Shown here piece by piece: positions 52,540-61,831 of a stretch of 64,000 nucleotides of DNA; position 1 is the first letter of the stretch; every line of letters begins with the position of its first letter. The notes under the pieces are model-generated. The model saw only the letters and a list, made by a program, of their open reading frames with translations, did not search any database and was not told where the DNA came from. The position numbers and the translations under genes were made by a program. The DNA is from Actimicrobium sp034313845 (GTDB lineage Bacteria > Pseudomonadota > Gammaproteobacteria > Burkholderiales > Burkholderiaceae_D), in assembly GCF_034313845.1 (NCBI RefSeq), contig NZ_JAVIWN010000003.1; one strand, written 5' to 3'.

Positions 52540-55311
52540 ATGGCCACTTCAGCAAACACCTCCGTCAAAACCGTTCCTGCCGGGAATAAGGTCGGCACCA
52601 TCGGCACCGTCAAGCTGGTGGTGGGTGAAGTTACTGCAACCGATCAGGGCGGCGTCCAGCGTGTTTTGCATGAAGGCGATCAGGTCAGCGCCAATGACGT
52701 GATCCAGACTTCCGCAGACGGCGCAGTGGATATCGCGTTCATTAACAACACCCATGTCGATCTCGGGCGTGATGCCCGGATCGCGCTGGACGATAGCGTT
52801 TTTGATCCGCGCCAGGCCGCGACCGAGCAAAACGATATTGCGGCGATTCAGGCCGCCATTGCCGCCGGTGCCGACCCGACCACGCTGGTGCCAGCGCCGG
52901 CAGCTGGTGCGGGCGCGGCCGATGAAGGTGGTAGCAGCTTCGTGGTCGTGGACCAGCTTGCTGCACGGGGCAATGTGACGAGTGGCTTCGATACGGCTGG
53001 CGGCTTTGTCGCGCCGCCTGTCCCGCTGGTGAACGGCGGCTTGCTGCCAGTGGTGGCAGCGGCTGTAATACCGCCTGAGACGCCACCAGTGACGCCACCA
53101 GTGACGCCACCGGTGACGCCACCAGTGACACCGCCTGAGATTCCACCCGTAACACCGCCCGAGATTCCACCCGTAACACCGCCGATTACCGTAAATGATG
53201 TCATCACAACCAACGAAGATACGGCAGTCAGCGGCTCGGTGGCCACCAACGATACGCCCGGGTCAGCCGGCGGCAATGTCTGGGCCATCAATGCCGTTGC
53301 CAGTCACGGCGAGGTGGCGTTCAATCCGGACGGAACGTACACCTACACGCCGGTCGCCAATTACAACGGACCGGACAGCTTTAGCTATAACCTGACCGAT
53401 GCGAACGGCAATGTCAGTTCGGCTATCGTGACCGTGACAGTCAATCCGGTCAACGATGCGCCGGTTGCGGTCAATGATCGTTTTAGTACAGGACAAAATT
53501 TGCCACTGGCTGGCACGTCGGTACTCGTCAACGACACCGATGTCGACGGCAATGCGCTCACTGCGAGGCTGGTCGCTCAGGCACAACATGGTGTTGTTGC
53601 CCTCAGCACGGATGGCACGTTCACCTATACGCCCACTGCGGGTTACCACGGTCCTGACAGTTTCACGTATCAGGCCAATGATGGTGTCGCCAACAGCAAT
53701 ATCGCCACCGTGACCATCGACGTCAATGCCACGCCGGTCGGAACCAAGGAGCAGTACGGTGTGATCCAGAACGGCACGCTGTCGGTGTCGGCGGCCAACG
53801 GAGTACTGACCAACGATACCGACGTCGATTCCACGGCACTGACGGCCGTGCTACTGCGCACGGCCTTGCATGGAACGTTGACGCTCAATGCGAATGGCTC
53901 GTTCAACTATGTCCCGGAGCCCGGCTATAGCGGCGGTGACAGCTTCACCTATCAACCAAGTGATGGCATCACGCTGGGTAGTCGCGTCCTGGTCTCGCTG
54001 TTCATTGATCCGCTGCCGCCGGTGGTGTTGGCCGCGATGGTGACGCAGGTGGGGATGCAGGCGGGGGCCGAACCGGCGGTCCTGTCGTCGTTCACCGATT
54101 TCAACAATGGCAGCGCTGGCGGCTGGGTCGCCCACAACACGGTGACCGGGACCACCGGGACAGTAGAGATCAATCCGGAATCGGTCTATGGCGGTCCGTC
54201 GACGACCAACCGGGTGCTGGAAGTCGAATCGGCTGCAGGCATCAATTCACTGCAACAATCATTTGAGACCCACAAGGGCACCGTGTATCAGGTCGAGGTC
54301 GATTTCTCGACGCGCGACACCGCCGGCGCAGCGGGCGACAACAGCACGCTGCAGATGCTGGTCAACGGCACGGTCATCGGTGTGATGCCGGGGGGCAGTA
54401 GTTTTGCAACCGCGCACCATACCTTTTCGTTTGCGGGTAGCGGCGGCAGCGACCTCGTCGAATTCCGTGCGCTCGATGGCAAGGTCGATACCGTGGGCGG
54501 GCTGATCGACAATATCCGGCTGACGCAAACGGCCAGTGCCTACCAGGATCATGCCGCGTTGCTGCAGCCCTTCACCAGCGTTTTCGGGGATGTGACCGAT
54601 CAGGGTGCCAGTCATATGATCCGCCTGAGCGGGATGCCGGTCGGGTCCACCGTGACCGACGGGACGGCCGGCCACACATTTGTCACCACGGCCATCGGGC
54701 AGACCGTCGAGATTTTTAATCCCGATCACGCCAGTACGGCGAACTGGAATCTCAACACGATCGCGGTCACTGCGCCGGAAAAGTATGTCGGAGAGTTGCA
54801 GCTGACCGCGACGGAAAGTACGACCTCCGGCGGTGTTGCGACCGCTACCCATGATTTCGCGCTGAGCTATGGTCCCACCACCTTCACCGGCACGGCGGGA
54901 GTCGACATCATCCACGGCACCACGGCCAACGACATCATCAATGGTGGCCCTGGCGACGATATCCTCAGCGGTAGCCTGGGCACCAACACCTTTGTCTACC
55001 GGAGCGGTGACCTGGCCGCCGGCGCGGGCGGCGACCACATCCTCGATTTCAAGGTGGGCACGGCATCGACAACCGGTGATGTGCTCGATATCAGCGACTT
55101 GCTGTCCGGGCATGGCATCAGCCAGTCGGCATTTGCCGGTCATGAAGCCAACTTCCTGCAGGTGACCAGCACCGGCGGTGTCACATCGATCCAGTTTGAT
55201 GCGGGCGGCACGGCAGGTGCCTCGCCGCTGCCGCTGGCCACGCTCGATGGGGTTGGTCCCGGCCTGACGCTCAACACCTTGCTCGACCATGGCCAGATCC
55301 ATGCAGCCTGA
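52540..55311 (+). CDS. LapA-like type I secreted adhesin with LapG-cleavable retention module
   Basis: This 923-aa surface adhesin has an N-terminal retention module (1-150) with VGEVTATDQGGVQRVL, IQAAIAAGADPT and PAAG (120-123), a match to the dialanine site cut by LapG. A Pro/Thr linker (about 178-215) follows, then three cadherin/VCBS-like repeats (about 215-500, each with NDxDxDG-type or TYTP..GY.G.DSFTY signatures). Next come a 150-residue module of possible lectin or PEP-type fold, a single RTX nonapeptide run (GGPGDDILSG), and a C-terminal type I secretion region (LDISDLL...). It is much shorter than classical LapA. It should be held at the cell surface when c-di-GMP is high. No ABC transporter is next to it. 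Confidence 0.87.
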   Translation: MATSANTSVKTVPAGNKVGTIGTVKLVVGEVTATDQGGVQRVLHEGDQVSANDVIQTSADGAVDIAFINNTHVDLGRDARIALDDSVFDPRQAATEQNDIAAIQAAIAAGADPTTLVPAPAAGAGAADEGGSSFVVVDQLAARGNVTSGFDTAGGFVAPPVPLVNGGLLPVVAAAVIPPETPPVTPPVTPPVTPPVTPPEIPPVTPPEIPPVTPPITVNDVITTNEDTAVSGSVATNDTPGSAGGNVWAINAVASHGEVAFNPDGTYTYTPVANYNGPDSFSYNLTDANGNVSSAIVTVTVNPVNDAPVAVNDRFSTGQNLPLAGTSVLVNDTDVDGNALTARLVAQAQHGVVALSTDGTFTYTPTAGYHGPDSFTYQANDGVANSNIATVTIDVNATPVGTKEQYGVIQNGTLSVSAANGVLTNDTDVDSTALTAVLLRTALHGTLTLNANGSFNYVPEPGYSGGDSFTYQPSDGITLGSRVLVSLFIDPLPPVVLAAMVTQVGMQAGAEPAVLSSFTDFNNGSAGGWVAHNTVTGTTGTVEINPESVYGGPSTTNRVLEVESAAGINSLQQSFETHKGTVYQVEVDFSTRDTAGAAGDNSTLQMLVNGTVIGVMPGGSSFATAHHTFSFAGSGGSDLVEFRALDGKVDTVGGLIDNIRLTQTASAYQDHAALLQPFTSVFGDVTDQGASHMIRLSGMPVGSTVTDGTAGHTFVTTAIGQTVEIFNPDHASTANWNLNTIAVTAPEKYVGELQLTATESTTSGGVATATHDFALSYGPTTFTGTAGVDIIHGTTANDIINGGPGDDILSGSLGTNTFVYRSGDLAAGAGGDHILDFKVGTASTTGDVLDISDLLSGHGISQSAFAGHEANFLQVTSTGGVTSIQFDAGGTAGASPLPLATLDGVGPGLTLNTLLDHGQIHAA
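53071..53184 (+). repeat. Pro/Thr linker microsatellite in the adhesin gene
   Basis: About nine short units encoding PPVT, PPET or PPEI repeats, in 12- to 18-base tandem copies. It forms a stiff spacer between retention module and repeats; unit number may vary between strains. Confidence 0.8.
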
Positions 55312-55663
55312 TTCGGTCAGCCCCTCCGAAGGCGAGGGCAACACGCTGCGGCACGCTGACCTGATCGCCGGTGCCAATGTACCGATGCCGCACTCCGGGG
55401 TGGTATCGGTGCCGGTTGCCGCGCCATCAGTGGGGTCGGAGTCGCTGCAATTGGCTGACTTGCTCGATAGTGGCAGTTCCGGTTTGTCCGTCACTGGCGG
55501 ATTCGTCCTGTTCGAGCATCATGACAATCCCGGCAGCATGCACGTGCGCGTCATGCTCGAAGGGGCCGATCACCACCAGTTGTTCGACGTCGGCACGCTG
55601 GCGTGTGGTCCCGACCTCAATAGCCTGCTCGGGTTGATCGTGCCGGATGGCGCTTCAAGCTGA
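55301..55663 (+). CDS. Stand-alone type I secretion C-terminal-like domain
   Basis: The ATG at 55301 lies inside the last codons of the adhesin gene in another frame (an ATG at 55289 is also possible). The 120-aa product resembles the adhesin's own C-terminus in order of elements: a L.LADLL helix, a FVLFEH strand, a VRVMLEGADHHQLFDVGTL segment and GPDLNSLLGLIV. It looks like a second type I secretion target domain split off from a longer adhesin, or an old frameshift product. No other function is visible. Confidence 0.55.
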   Translation: MQPDSVSPSEGEGNTLRHADLIAGANVPMPHSGVVSVPVAAPSVGSESLQLADLLDSGSSGLSVTGGFVLFEHHDNPGSMHVRVMLEGADHHQLFDVGTLACGPDLNSLLGLIVPDGASS

Positions 55664-55715
55664 TTGCAGCTTGTCGCAGCAGCCGGACTAGTGGTGAGAA
55701 ATTTAACACTTTTAG

Positions 55716-55735
55716 TTTTCCATTCTCATGGAAAA
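55716..55735. promoter_or_regulatory. Perfect inverted repeat upstream of the lapE-like gene
   Basis: TTTTCCA - six bases - TGGAAAA, in the 260-base region before the TolC-like gene. Position and symmetry suggest an operator or a weak hairpin; no T-run follows. The rest of this region holds no gene. Confidence 0.35.
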
Positions 55736-55924
55736 TGTTCACTCTCAAGGGAGCCATGCATTAACGGCCTCCTGTTTCATTCGGGAGCTAAATTTAGACA
55801 AGATGTGCGTCATCTATACCTGTGTCATGTCCATTGAAAATAACTTCTGCTATATTCAATGTCGAATTGACAATTCAATGCCGATTCCCCCGTAGTTTTC
55901 ACTATTTTGGAAAGGGAGCTTCTC

Positions 55925-57280
55925 ATGTCTGCTCGTGCGCGTAATTCATTTTCAGTGACCGTCATTGCTGCCGGTTTTCTTTTCATCGGTCCGGCGTCTG
56001 GTCAGTCATTGAAGGCAGCTGTCGAACAGGCGTTGCAAACCAATCCCGATGTGCTGGCCGATGCCAACCGGCGTTTGTCGACCGATGAAGCACTCAAGGC
56101 GGCAAAAGGTGGCTTTTTGCCCAAGGTCGACCTCGGGGTCGGCATGGGGCGCGAGTGGAGCGACAACCCGTCGACCCGCTTTAACGGTGGCACCTCGCTG
56201 CTGACCCGCAATGAAGCCTCGCTCACCTTGAACCAGATGCTGTTTGACGGCAACCAGGTGCAAAGCGAAGTCGATCGCAATCAGGCACGGGTCGCGTCGT
56301 CCGCCAACAAGCTCAGCGGTACGGCCGAGCAAACCGCCTTGCGCGTCATCGAAGCGTATCTGGAAGTGCTGCGCAACCGCGATCTGGTCGTGCTGACCAC
56401 CGCCAATGCCCAGGTCCACTTGCGCACGTACGATCAGATCAAGATTCGCAGTGACAGCGGTGTCGGGCGCAAGGCCGATCTCGAGCAGATCAGTGCGCGG
56501 CAGGGACTGGCCAATGCCAACCTGACCTCTTCCGAAGCCAATCTGCGTGACGCCGAAATCAACTTCCTGCGGGTCGTCGGGAGCGCTCCTGCCAACCTCG
56601 ACAAGGTCGACGGGCCGCCGGCCAGTCTGATCCCCGCGTCACTGGAAGCGGCACTGACAGCGGCGATCGACAATCACCCGACACTCAAGTCAGCCCGGGC
56701 CGACTTCGATGCCGCCAATGCACAGATCGTCGGTGCCAAGTCAACCATGTCACCGCGCCTCGATCTGCAACTCGGGACCACGATCAACCACGATATCGAT
56801 GGCCTGCCGGGTCGCAACGACTCCCGTTTCGCGATGTTTCGCCTGCGCTGGAATCTGTTCAACGGCGGCTCGGATACGGCGCGTGTCAATGAAACTGTCG
56901 CCTTGTCCGGTGAAGCACGCGAGATCATGAATCGCACCTATCGTCAGGTCGACCAGAGCACGCGTCTGTCCTGGAATGCGCTGACATCGGCACAACTGCG
57001 GATGCCATCGCTGCGTCAGCATGCCGAATCCAGCGCACTGACCCGCGACGCCTATACCAAGCAATTCAGTATCGGCCAGCGGACCTTGCTCGACATGCTG
57101 GATTCGGAAAACGAAACCTTCACGGCGGCCTCGAATTACGTCAACGGACAGTACCTGGAAGTCTTTGCCAGGTACCGCGTGCTGGCCGACATGGGCCAAT
57201 TGCTCACTGCATTGGATGTCGCAAAGCGTCCGGAGAGTATGCTGGCGACTTCGATATCGAATCCCACCGCAAAGAACTAA
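55925..57280 (+). CDS. lapE: TolC-family outer-membrane protein (LapE-like)
   Basis: This outer-membrane efflux protein would form the exit duct of the type I system that exports the adhesin. The 451-aa protein has a signal peptide (to about 27), and two OEP repeats with SLKAAVEQALQTNPDVLAD near the N-terminus, FLPKVDLGVGMG, and the second-half DFDAANAQIVGAKSTMSPRLDLQLG. Start at 55925 has AAAGGGAG upstream. It is of the TolC/AggA class that in Pseudomonas pairs with LapBC. Confidence 0.87.
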   Translation: MSARARNSFSVTVIAAGFLFIGPASGQSLKAAVEQALQTNPDVLADANRRLSTDEALKAAKGGFLPKVDLGVGMGREWSDNPSTRFNGGTSLLTRNEASLTLNQMLFDGNQVQSEVDRNQARVASSANKLSGTAEQTALRVIEAYLEVLRNRDLVVLTTANAQVHLRTYDQIKIRSDSGVGRKADLEQISARQGLANANLTSSEANLRDAEINFLRVVGSAPANLDKVDGPPASLIPASLEAALTAAIDNHPTLKSARADFDAANAQIVGAKSTMSPRLDLQLGTTINHDIDGLPGRNDSRFAMFRLRWNLFNGGSDTARVNETVALSGEAREIMNRTYRQVDQSTRLSWNALTSAQLRMPSLRQHAESSALTRDAYTKQFSIGQRTLLDMLDSENETFTAASNYVNGQYLEVFARYRVLADMGQLLTALDVAKRPESMLATSISNPTAKN

Positions 57281-57455
57281 TTCCGGACTGGCCGCAAGCG
57301 CCGTTCCGGAGCCGGAACAGCGCGTTTCTTATGACAGGGCAGGTTGATGCAGTTACGCGGCGCATCCACGATGATGGTGACAGGGAGGAGAACGCCTTTG
57401 ATGCCGCGCGGGTATCTTGCCGGTTTGTTTCTTCGGAACCTGGCGGTCCTGCGTT

Positions 57456-58169
57456 ATGCCTGATCCGGTTCCGGTTACAAGCCGACTCGGCCAGCTTGCC
57501 TGTCAGAGCCTGCAGTTGCTGTTACTGCTGGCCGCGCTGTGCATGGGCATTGCCAGCGTCCGGTCGGTCGAGTCGGACATCGTCTTGCCGGCGCGTGTGC
57601 TGGCCGCTGCCGAACTCAAGTACGGGGCAGGCGCGCGCGAGCGGCTGGCCGCCTGGCAGCAACTGGTGGGCAGTGCGCATGGCCGTCTCGAAGCCGACAA
57701 ACTCAGGCTGGTCAATGATTTCTTCAACACGATACCGTTCGTTTCCGATCTGGAGCACTGGGGCCGGGAAGACTACTGGGCGACGCCGACCGAAATGCTG
57801 GCCAGCAATGGTGGTGATTGCGAGGATTTTTCGATTGCCAAGTATTTTTCGCTGGTCGCGCTGGGCGTGTCGATCGATAAATTGCGCATCACCTATGTCA
57901 AGGCGCGTGACATCAATCCCGTCAGTCAGGCGCACATGGTGCTGACGTATTACGCCACGCCGGGGGCGATGCCGCTGGTGCTGGACAACCTGATTCCCGA
58001 GATCAAGCCGGCGTCGCAACGGCCCGACCTGACCCCGGTGTACAGCTTCAACGGCGATGGCCTGTGGCTGGCCAAGGCGCGCGGCGACGGCAAAGCCGTC
58101 AAAGGCGGCTCCGGCAATATCAGCCTGTGGCGCGGGCTGATCGCGCGCATGGGTAAGGAATTCGACTGA
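57456..58169 (+). CDS. lapG: Periplasmic cysteine protease LapG
   Basis: LapG cuts the adhesin's retention module when c-di-GMP falls, releasing cells from biofilm. The 237-aa protein has a signal anchor (about 16-38) and the transglutaminase-like catalytic triad Cys122 (GGDCEDF), His160 (SQAHMV) and Asp177 (VLDN), with the same His-Asp spacing as known LapG enzymes. Start at 57456 is chosen; an upstream in-frame start at 57417 would add 13 residues before the signal. lapD follows. Confidence 0.93.
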   Translation: MPDPVPVTSRLGQLACQSLQLLLLLAALCMGIASVRSVESDIVLPARVLAAAELKYGAGARERLAAWQQLVGSAHGRLEADKLRLVNDFFNTIPFVSDLEHWGREDYWATPTEMLASNGGDCEDFSIAKYFSLVALGVSIDKLRITYVKARDINPVSQAHMVLTYYATPGAMPLVLDNLIPEIKPASQRPDLTPVYSFNGDGLWLAKARGDGKAVKGGSGNISLWRGLIARMGKEFD

Positions 58170-58200
58170 TGCGTCCATTGCACCTACTCCCAAGGAAATC

Positions 58201-60156
58201 ATGACTCTCCTGCGACAACTTACCGCCGTGATCATTGCGCTGTTCGTCCTGCTGTTTGCCGGCACCGTCGCCATCAGCGTCTCGGATACGCGGACCTATC
58301 TCGACAACCAGCTCAAGACGATTTCGCAGGACACGGCGACCTCGCTGGGTCTGAGCCTGTCGCAGGATTTTGCCGACGCCGACATGATTCTGGTCGATAG
58401 CAAAGTCAGCCTGATCTTCGATAGCGGCTATTACCGCGAAGTGACGGTCGCCGGTCTCGATGGCAAGGTCCTGGTGCAGCGTCTGGCCATGGCGCAGGTG
58501 CCGGATGTGCCGGCCTGGTTCGTGCGGCTGTTTCCGATCGAGACCCCGCGCGGCCAGGCACTGATCATGTCCGGCTGGCAGCAGGCCGGTACCATCACCG
58601 TGGCCGCCAATCCGGCAGCGGCTTATGCGACGTTGTGGATCAGCAGCGTCAAATCATTCTGGTGGTTCTTCGCCACCCTGATACTCACGTCATTGCTGGC
58701 GATGGTCGCGCTGCGCCTGATCCTGCGTCCTTTGCATCTGGTCGAAGCGCAAGCCCGCGCCATCTGCGACCGCGAATATCCGGTGCAGGACAAACTGCCG
58801 TGGACGCTCGAATTGCGCAACGTTGTCGTCGCCATGAATCGCATGACGCGCAAGATCAAGGCGATGTTCGACGATCAGGCCGACGCCATGGAGCGCCTGC
58901 GCACCGACAGTTATCGCGATGCGCTGACCGGGCTGGCCAACCGGCGCTATTTCGACATGCAGCTCCAGCAAATGCTGGCCTCGGACGAGGAATTCCATTC
59001 CGGCGCCTTGCTGCTGGTCGAACTCAAAGAGTTCAAGTCATTCAACGAACGGCGCGGCTATACCGCAGGCGACGAGTTGCTACGCGGGGCGGTGGCCGTC
59101 ATTGACGAAGTCGTGCAGGCCGAAGCGGGTATCGACTGTTTCGTCGCCCATCTGGCCGGTGCCAGTTTTGCGCTGGTGGTGTCGCATGTCAGCGAACCCG
59201 AAGCGATCGCGTTCGGCGAACGGCTGGCGGCGGCACTGGCACAATTGCAGCAGCGTGGTCTGGCCGATAGCGCGGACGTCGGACATGTCGGCATGGCGTT
59301 TTACCGGCATCAGAGCGCCAGTCAGTTTCTGTCCGAAGCCGACACCGCGCTGCGCGCTGCGCAAAACAAGGGACCCAATGCCTTGCATGTCCACGCCAGC
59401 CGTGGCGCGGCTGTCGTGGCCTGGCCAGCGACGCGCTGGAGCACATTCCTGCGCGACGTGATCACAGACAAGAACATCGTCCTGCATCTGCAGCCGGTAT
59501 TGCGCAATACCGGCGAGCAGGCGGTGCTGCATTACGAAACCTTGTTGCGGGTCACTGGCGAGGATGGCCAGCTGATCCCGGCGGCGGTCTTCGTACCGAT
59601 GGCCAAGCGGCTTGGACTGATCCAGCAGATCGACCGGCTGGTAGTGGCCGAAGTACTGCTGCGCTTGCAACAGCAGCGCTATGGCGAGAACCGCATCGCA
59701 GTCAACCTGTTCCCGGCGACGCTGCAGGACACCGGCTTTGTAGCCTGGCTCGATGCTGCCTTGCAGGCTGATCCGGTCGCCGCCAGACGTATCGCCTTCG
59801 AGGTGCCGGAATACGGCGCACTGGAGAACCTCGATGCACTGCGCGCACTGGTCAATCTCGTGCACCGTCACGGCAGTCAGTTCGGTATCGATCATTTCGG
59901 ACGTGGCTTTGCCTCTTTCGGCTATCTGGCGACGCTCAAACTCGATTACCTGAAGATCGACGGCAGCTTCATCCGCTGCATCGACACGCAGCGCGATAAC
60001 CAGTTCCTGGTCGAAGCGATCTGCAAGATTGCCCACGGCCTGGACCTGCAAGTCATTGCCGAATCGGTCGAAACAGACGCCGAACGGACCATGCTGGCCA
60101 CCCTGAAAATCGATGGCGTGCAAGGCTTCGGTATCGGCATGCCGGGAGAGCGGTAA
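58201..60156 (+). CDS. lapD: c-di-GMP receptor LapD (degenerate GGDEF-EAL)
   Basis: LapD senses cytoplasmic c-di-GMP and, when bound, sequesters LapG through its periplasmic domain. The 651-aa protein has a first membrane helix (1-25), a LapD/MoxY periplasmic domain (25-150) with GWQQAG holding Trp126 at the LapG-binding loop, a second helix (150-172), HAMP, then a GGDEF domain whose signature is AGASF and an EAL domain whose motif is ETL (YETLLRV) with other catalytic acids missing. Both domains are therefore inactive as enzymes and serve as an effector, as in LapD. Confidence 0.93.
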   Translation: MTLLRQLTAVIIALFVLLFAGTVAISVSDTRTYLDNQLKTISQDTATSLGLSLSQDFADADMILVDSKVSLIFDSGYYREVTVAGLDGKVLVQRLAMAQVPDVPAWFVRLFPIETPRGQALIMSGWQQAGTITVAANPAAAYATLWISSVKSFWWFFATLILTSLLAMVALRLILRPLHLVEAQARAICDREYPVQDKLPWTLELRNVVVAMNRMTRKIKAMFDDQADAMERLRTDSYRDALTGLANRRYFDMQLQQMLASDEEFHSGALLLVELKEFKSFNERRGYTAGDELLRGAVAVIDEVVQAEAGIDCFVAHLAGASFALVVSHVSEPEAIAFGERLAAALAQLQQRGLADSADVGHVGMAFYRHQSASQFLSEADTALRAAQNKGPNALHVHASRGAAVVAWPATRWSTFLRDVITDKNIVLHLQPVLRNTGEQAVLHYETLLRVTGEDGQLIPAAVFVPMAKRLGLIQQIDRLVVAEVLLRLQQQRYGENRIAVNLFPATLQDTGFVAWLDAALQADPVAARRIAFEVPEYGALENLDALRALVNLVHRHGSQFGIDHFGRGFASFGYLATLKLDYLKIDGSFIRCIDTQRDNQFLVEAICKIAHGLDLQVIAESVETDAERTMLATLKIDGVQGFGIGMPGER

Positions 60157-60159
60157 TGG

Positions 60160-60957
60160 TTGGCGTCACAAGCACGTCGCAACATGCTTGACCTGTTCGG
60201 TCCGCGCTGGCACATCGGCTGTTCGCCAACTGGTCTGGCACTGGTGCAGCGAGACCGCTTCGGCCATCATGTCGGCGTGGCCATCGAACGTGACTGGCCA
60301 GCCGGAGCCGATCCGGCAGCCATGCTGAGAAGCCAGCTCCACATTGCGCTCGACCAGGCCGGTTGCGCCGGTGCCCGGGCCACGCTGGTGTTGTCGGATG
60401 ACTGGTGCCGGATCGGCATCGTGCGCTCGGCAGCGCAGATGGCCGGGTCGTGCGGCACCGCAGCCGGGACGGGAGGCTGGATCTGGCAAGCCAGTGCCGG
60501 CCAGCCTTGTCTGGCGGTGGCCATCCCGGCCGTGCTGCAGGCGATGTTGCTCGACACGGTGGCGCGCTATCGCTTGCGCGGCGTGGTGCCGGTGCCGCAC
60601 TGCCTGGTGGCGTGGAAGCGCTGGCAGGGCGAGTTAAAAAGGGGTGACTGGTTCGGCATCGTGCACGACAGCAGGATCCTGCTGGTGAGTCGCACCTCCG
60701 GAAAAATGCAGGGAGTCATGCAGCAGTTACTGCATCAGGACGACATGAAAAATCCGGACTGGCTGGCCGCCCGCGCCTGCATCGAATCGGCACGACTGGG
60801 TGTGCCCGCCCCATCGCGCATCGCACTGTGTGGCGAAGTGCCTGAACCCTGGACCAGGGCGTTGCCCGGTCAGTTGGCCTGCATTGCGCTGCGTGAAAAA
60901 AAATTGCCAGCGGGCTCACTCGCGGTGGCGCTGGCGCAAGCCGGTATCCCGGCCTGA
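60160..60957 (+). CDS. Unrecognised protein downstream of lapD
   Basis: This 265-aa product (TTG start at 60160; an ATG at 60184 gives 257 aa) is not one I recognise. It is alternating alpha/beta, Trp- and Cys-containing, without signal peptide or membrane helix. The strands ARATLVLSDDWCRIGIV and GDWFGIVHDSRILLVSRT could fit an actin-like PilM/GspL-type fold, but no nucleotide motif is clear. It follows lapD by 3 bases and is probably co-transcribed, so a role with the adhesion system is possible. Confidence 0.6.
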   Translation: MASQARRNMLDLFGPRWHIGCSPTGLALVQRDRFGHHVGVAIERDWPAGADPAAMLRSQLHIALDQAGCAGARATLVLSDDWCRIGIVRSAAQMAGSCGTAAGTGGWIWQASAGQPCLAVAIPAVLQAMLLDTVARYRLRGVVPVPHCLVAWKRWQGELKRGDWFGIVHDSRILLVSRTSGKMQGVMQQLLHQDDMKNPDWLAARACIESARLGVPAPSRIALCGEVPEPWTRALPGQLACIALREKKLPAGSLAVALAQAGIPA

Positions 60958-60994
60958 TCTGGTCGTGTACAGCGCAATCTGCGACAATTCGGCC

Positions 60995-61831
60995 ATGACT
61001 TCCCTTGTTCCCGATTCCCCTGATTCAGCCGCCGCACTCTGGCACAGCGCTTTCTATCAATTCGTCGTGCTCGACGATCCGGACGCCGTCGTGCTGCAGT
61101 TGCGCTCGCTCACGCACGCGCTGCTGGGCAGCGTGCTGGTGGCTGAAGAAGGCATCAATGGCGTGCTGGCCGGAACGGCTGCCGACCTCGATGCCTTTGA
61201 AGCGGCGCTGACTGCCGACCCGCGCTTTTGCAGCATGGCCTTCAAGCGCAGCGCTTGCACGACACCACCGTTCGGTCGCCTCAAGATTCATCGCAAAAGC
61301 GAGATCGTGTTTATGGGCGTGCCCGGTGTCGATGCGGTGCGTCCGACCGGCATCAGCGTCAGTCCGCACGCATGGCGCGAGCTGATCGCCGCCGAGGATG
61401 TGGTGGTGATCGACAACCGCAACAGCTTTGAATACCGGCTCGGCAGATTCAACAATGCGGTCGATCCGCTGGTGGCCAATTTCCGCGATTTCCCCAAGTA
61501 CATCGAAGCCAACGCGCCAGCCTGGCAAGCCGCCGGCAAACGGGTCGCGATGTACTGCACCGGCGGCATCCGCTGCGAAAAAACCAGCGCCTGGATGCAC
61601 GACATGGGCATTGAAATTTACCAGCTCGAAGGCGGCATCCTGAATTATTTCCAGACCATGCCCGACGCTGAAAAAGACTGGCAAGGCGAATGCTTCGTGT
61701 TCGATAACCGCATTGCGCTCGACACCCGCCTCAACGAAACCGGCACCACGCTCGAGGACGTCTACGACGGCGAGCCCGATGGCGCATGGCGCTTGCAGCG
61801 CGCCCGCCGCCTCGACCAGTCCGGTTCGTGA
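60995..61831 (+). CDS. trhO: tRNA uridine(34) hydroxylase TrhO (rhodanese domain)
   Basis: TrhO makes 5-hydroxyuridine at tRNA position 34. The 278-aa protein has the N-terminal acylphosphatase-like domain (LVAEEGINGVLAG) and a rhodanese domain (about 125-220) with the catalytic loop CTGGIRCEK (Cys188, Cys194). Start 60995 (MTSLVPD) lies after the preceding gene; the longer frame overlaps it. Confidence 0.92.
   Translation: MTSLVPDSPDSAAALWHSAFYQFVVLDDPDAVVLQLRSLTHALLGSVLVAEEGINGVLAGTAADLDAFEAALTADPRFCSMAFKRSACTTPPFGRLKIHRKSEIVFMGVPGVDAVRPTGISVSPHAWRELIAAEDVVVIDNRNSFEYRLGRFNNAVDPLVANFRDFPKYIEANAPAWQAAGKRVAMYCTGGIRCEKTSAWMHDMGIEIYQLEGGILNYFQTMPDAEKDWQGECFVFDNRIALDTRLNETGTTLEDVYDGEPDGAWRLQRARRLDQSGS

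Noticed and set aside
57436..57465. GGAACC near the lapG start as a fifth hrp box
   Set aside because: No CCACNNA-like half follows at 15 or 16 bases, and the gene is part of the lap operon.
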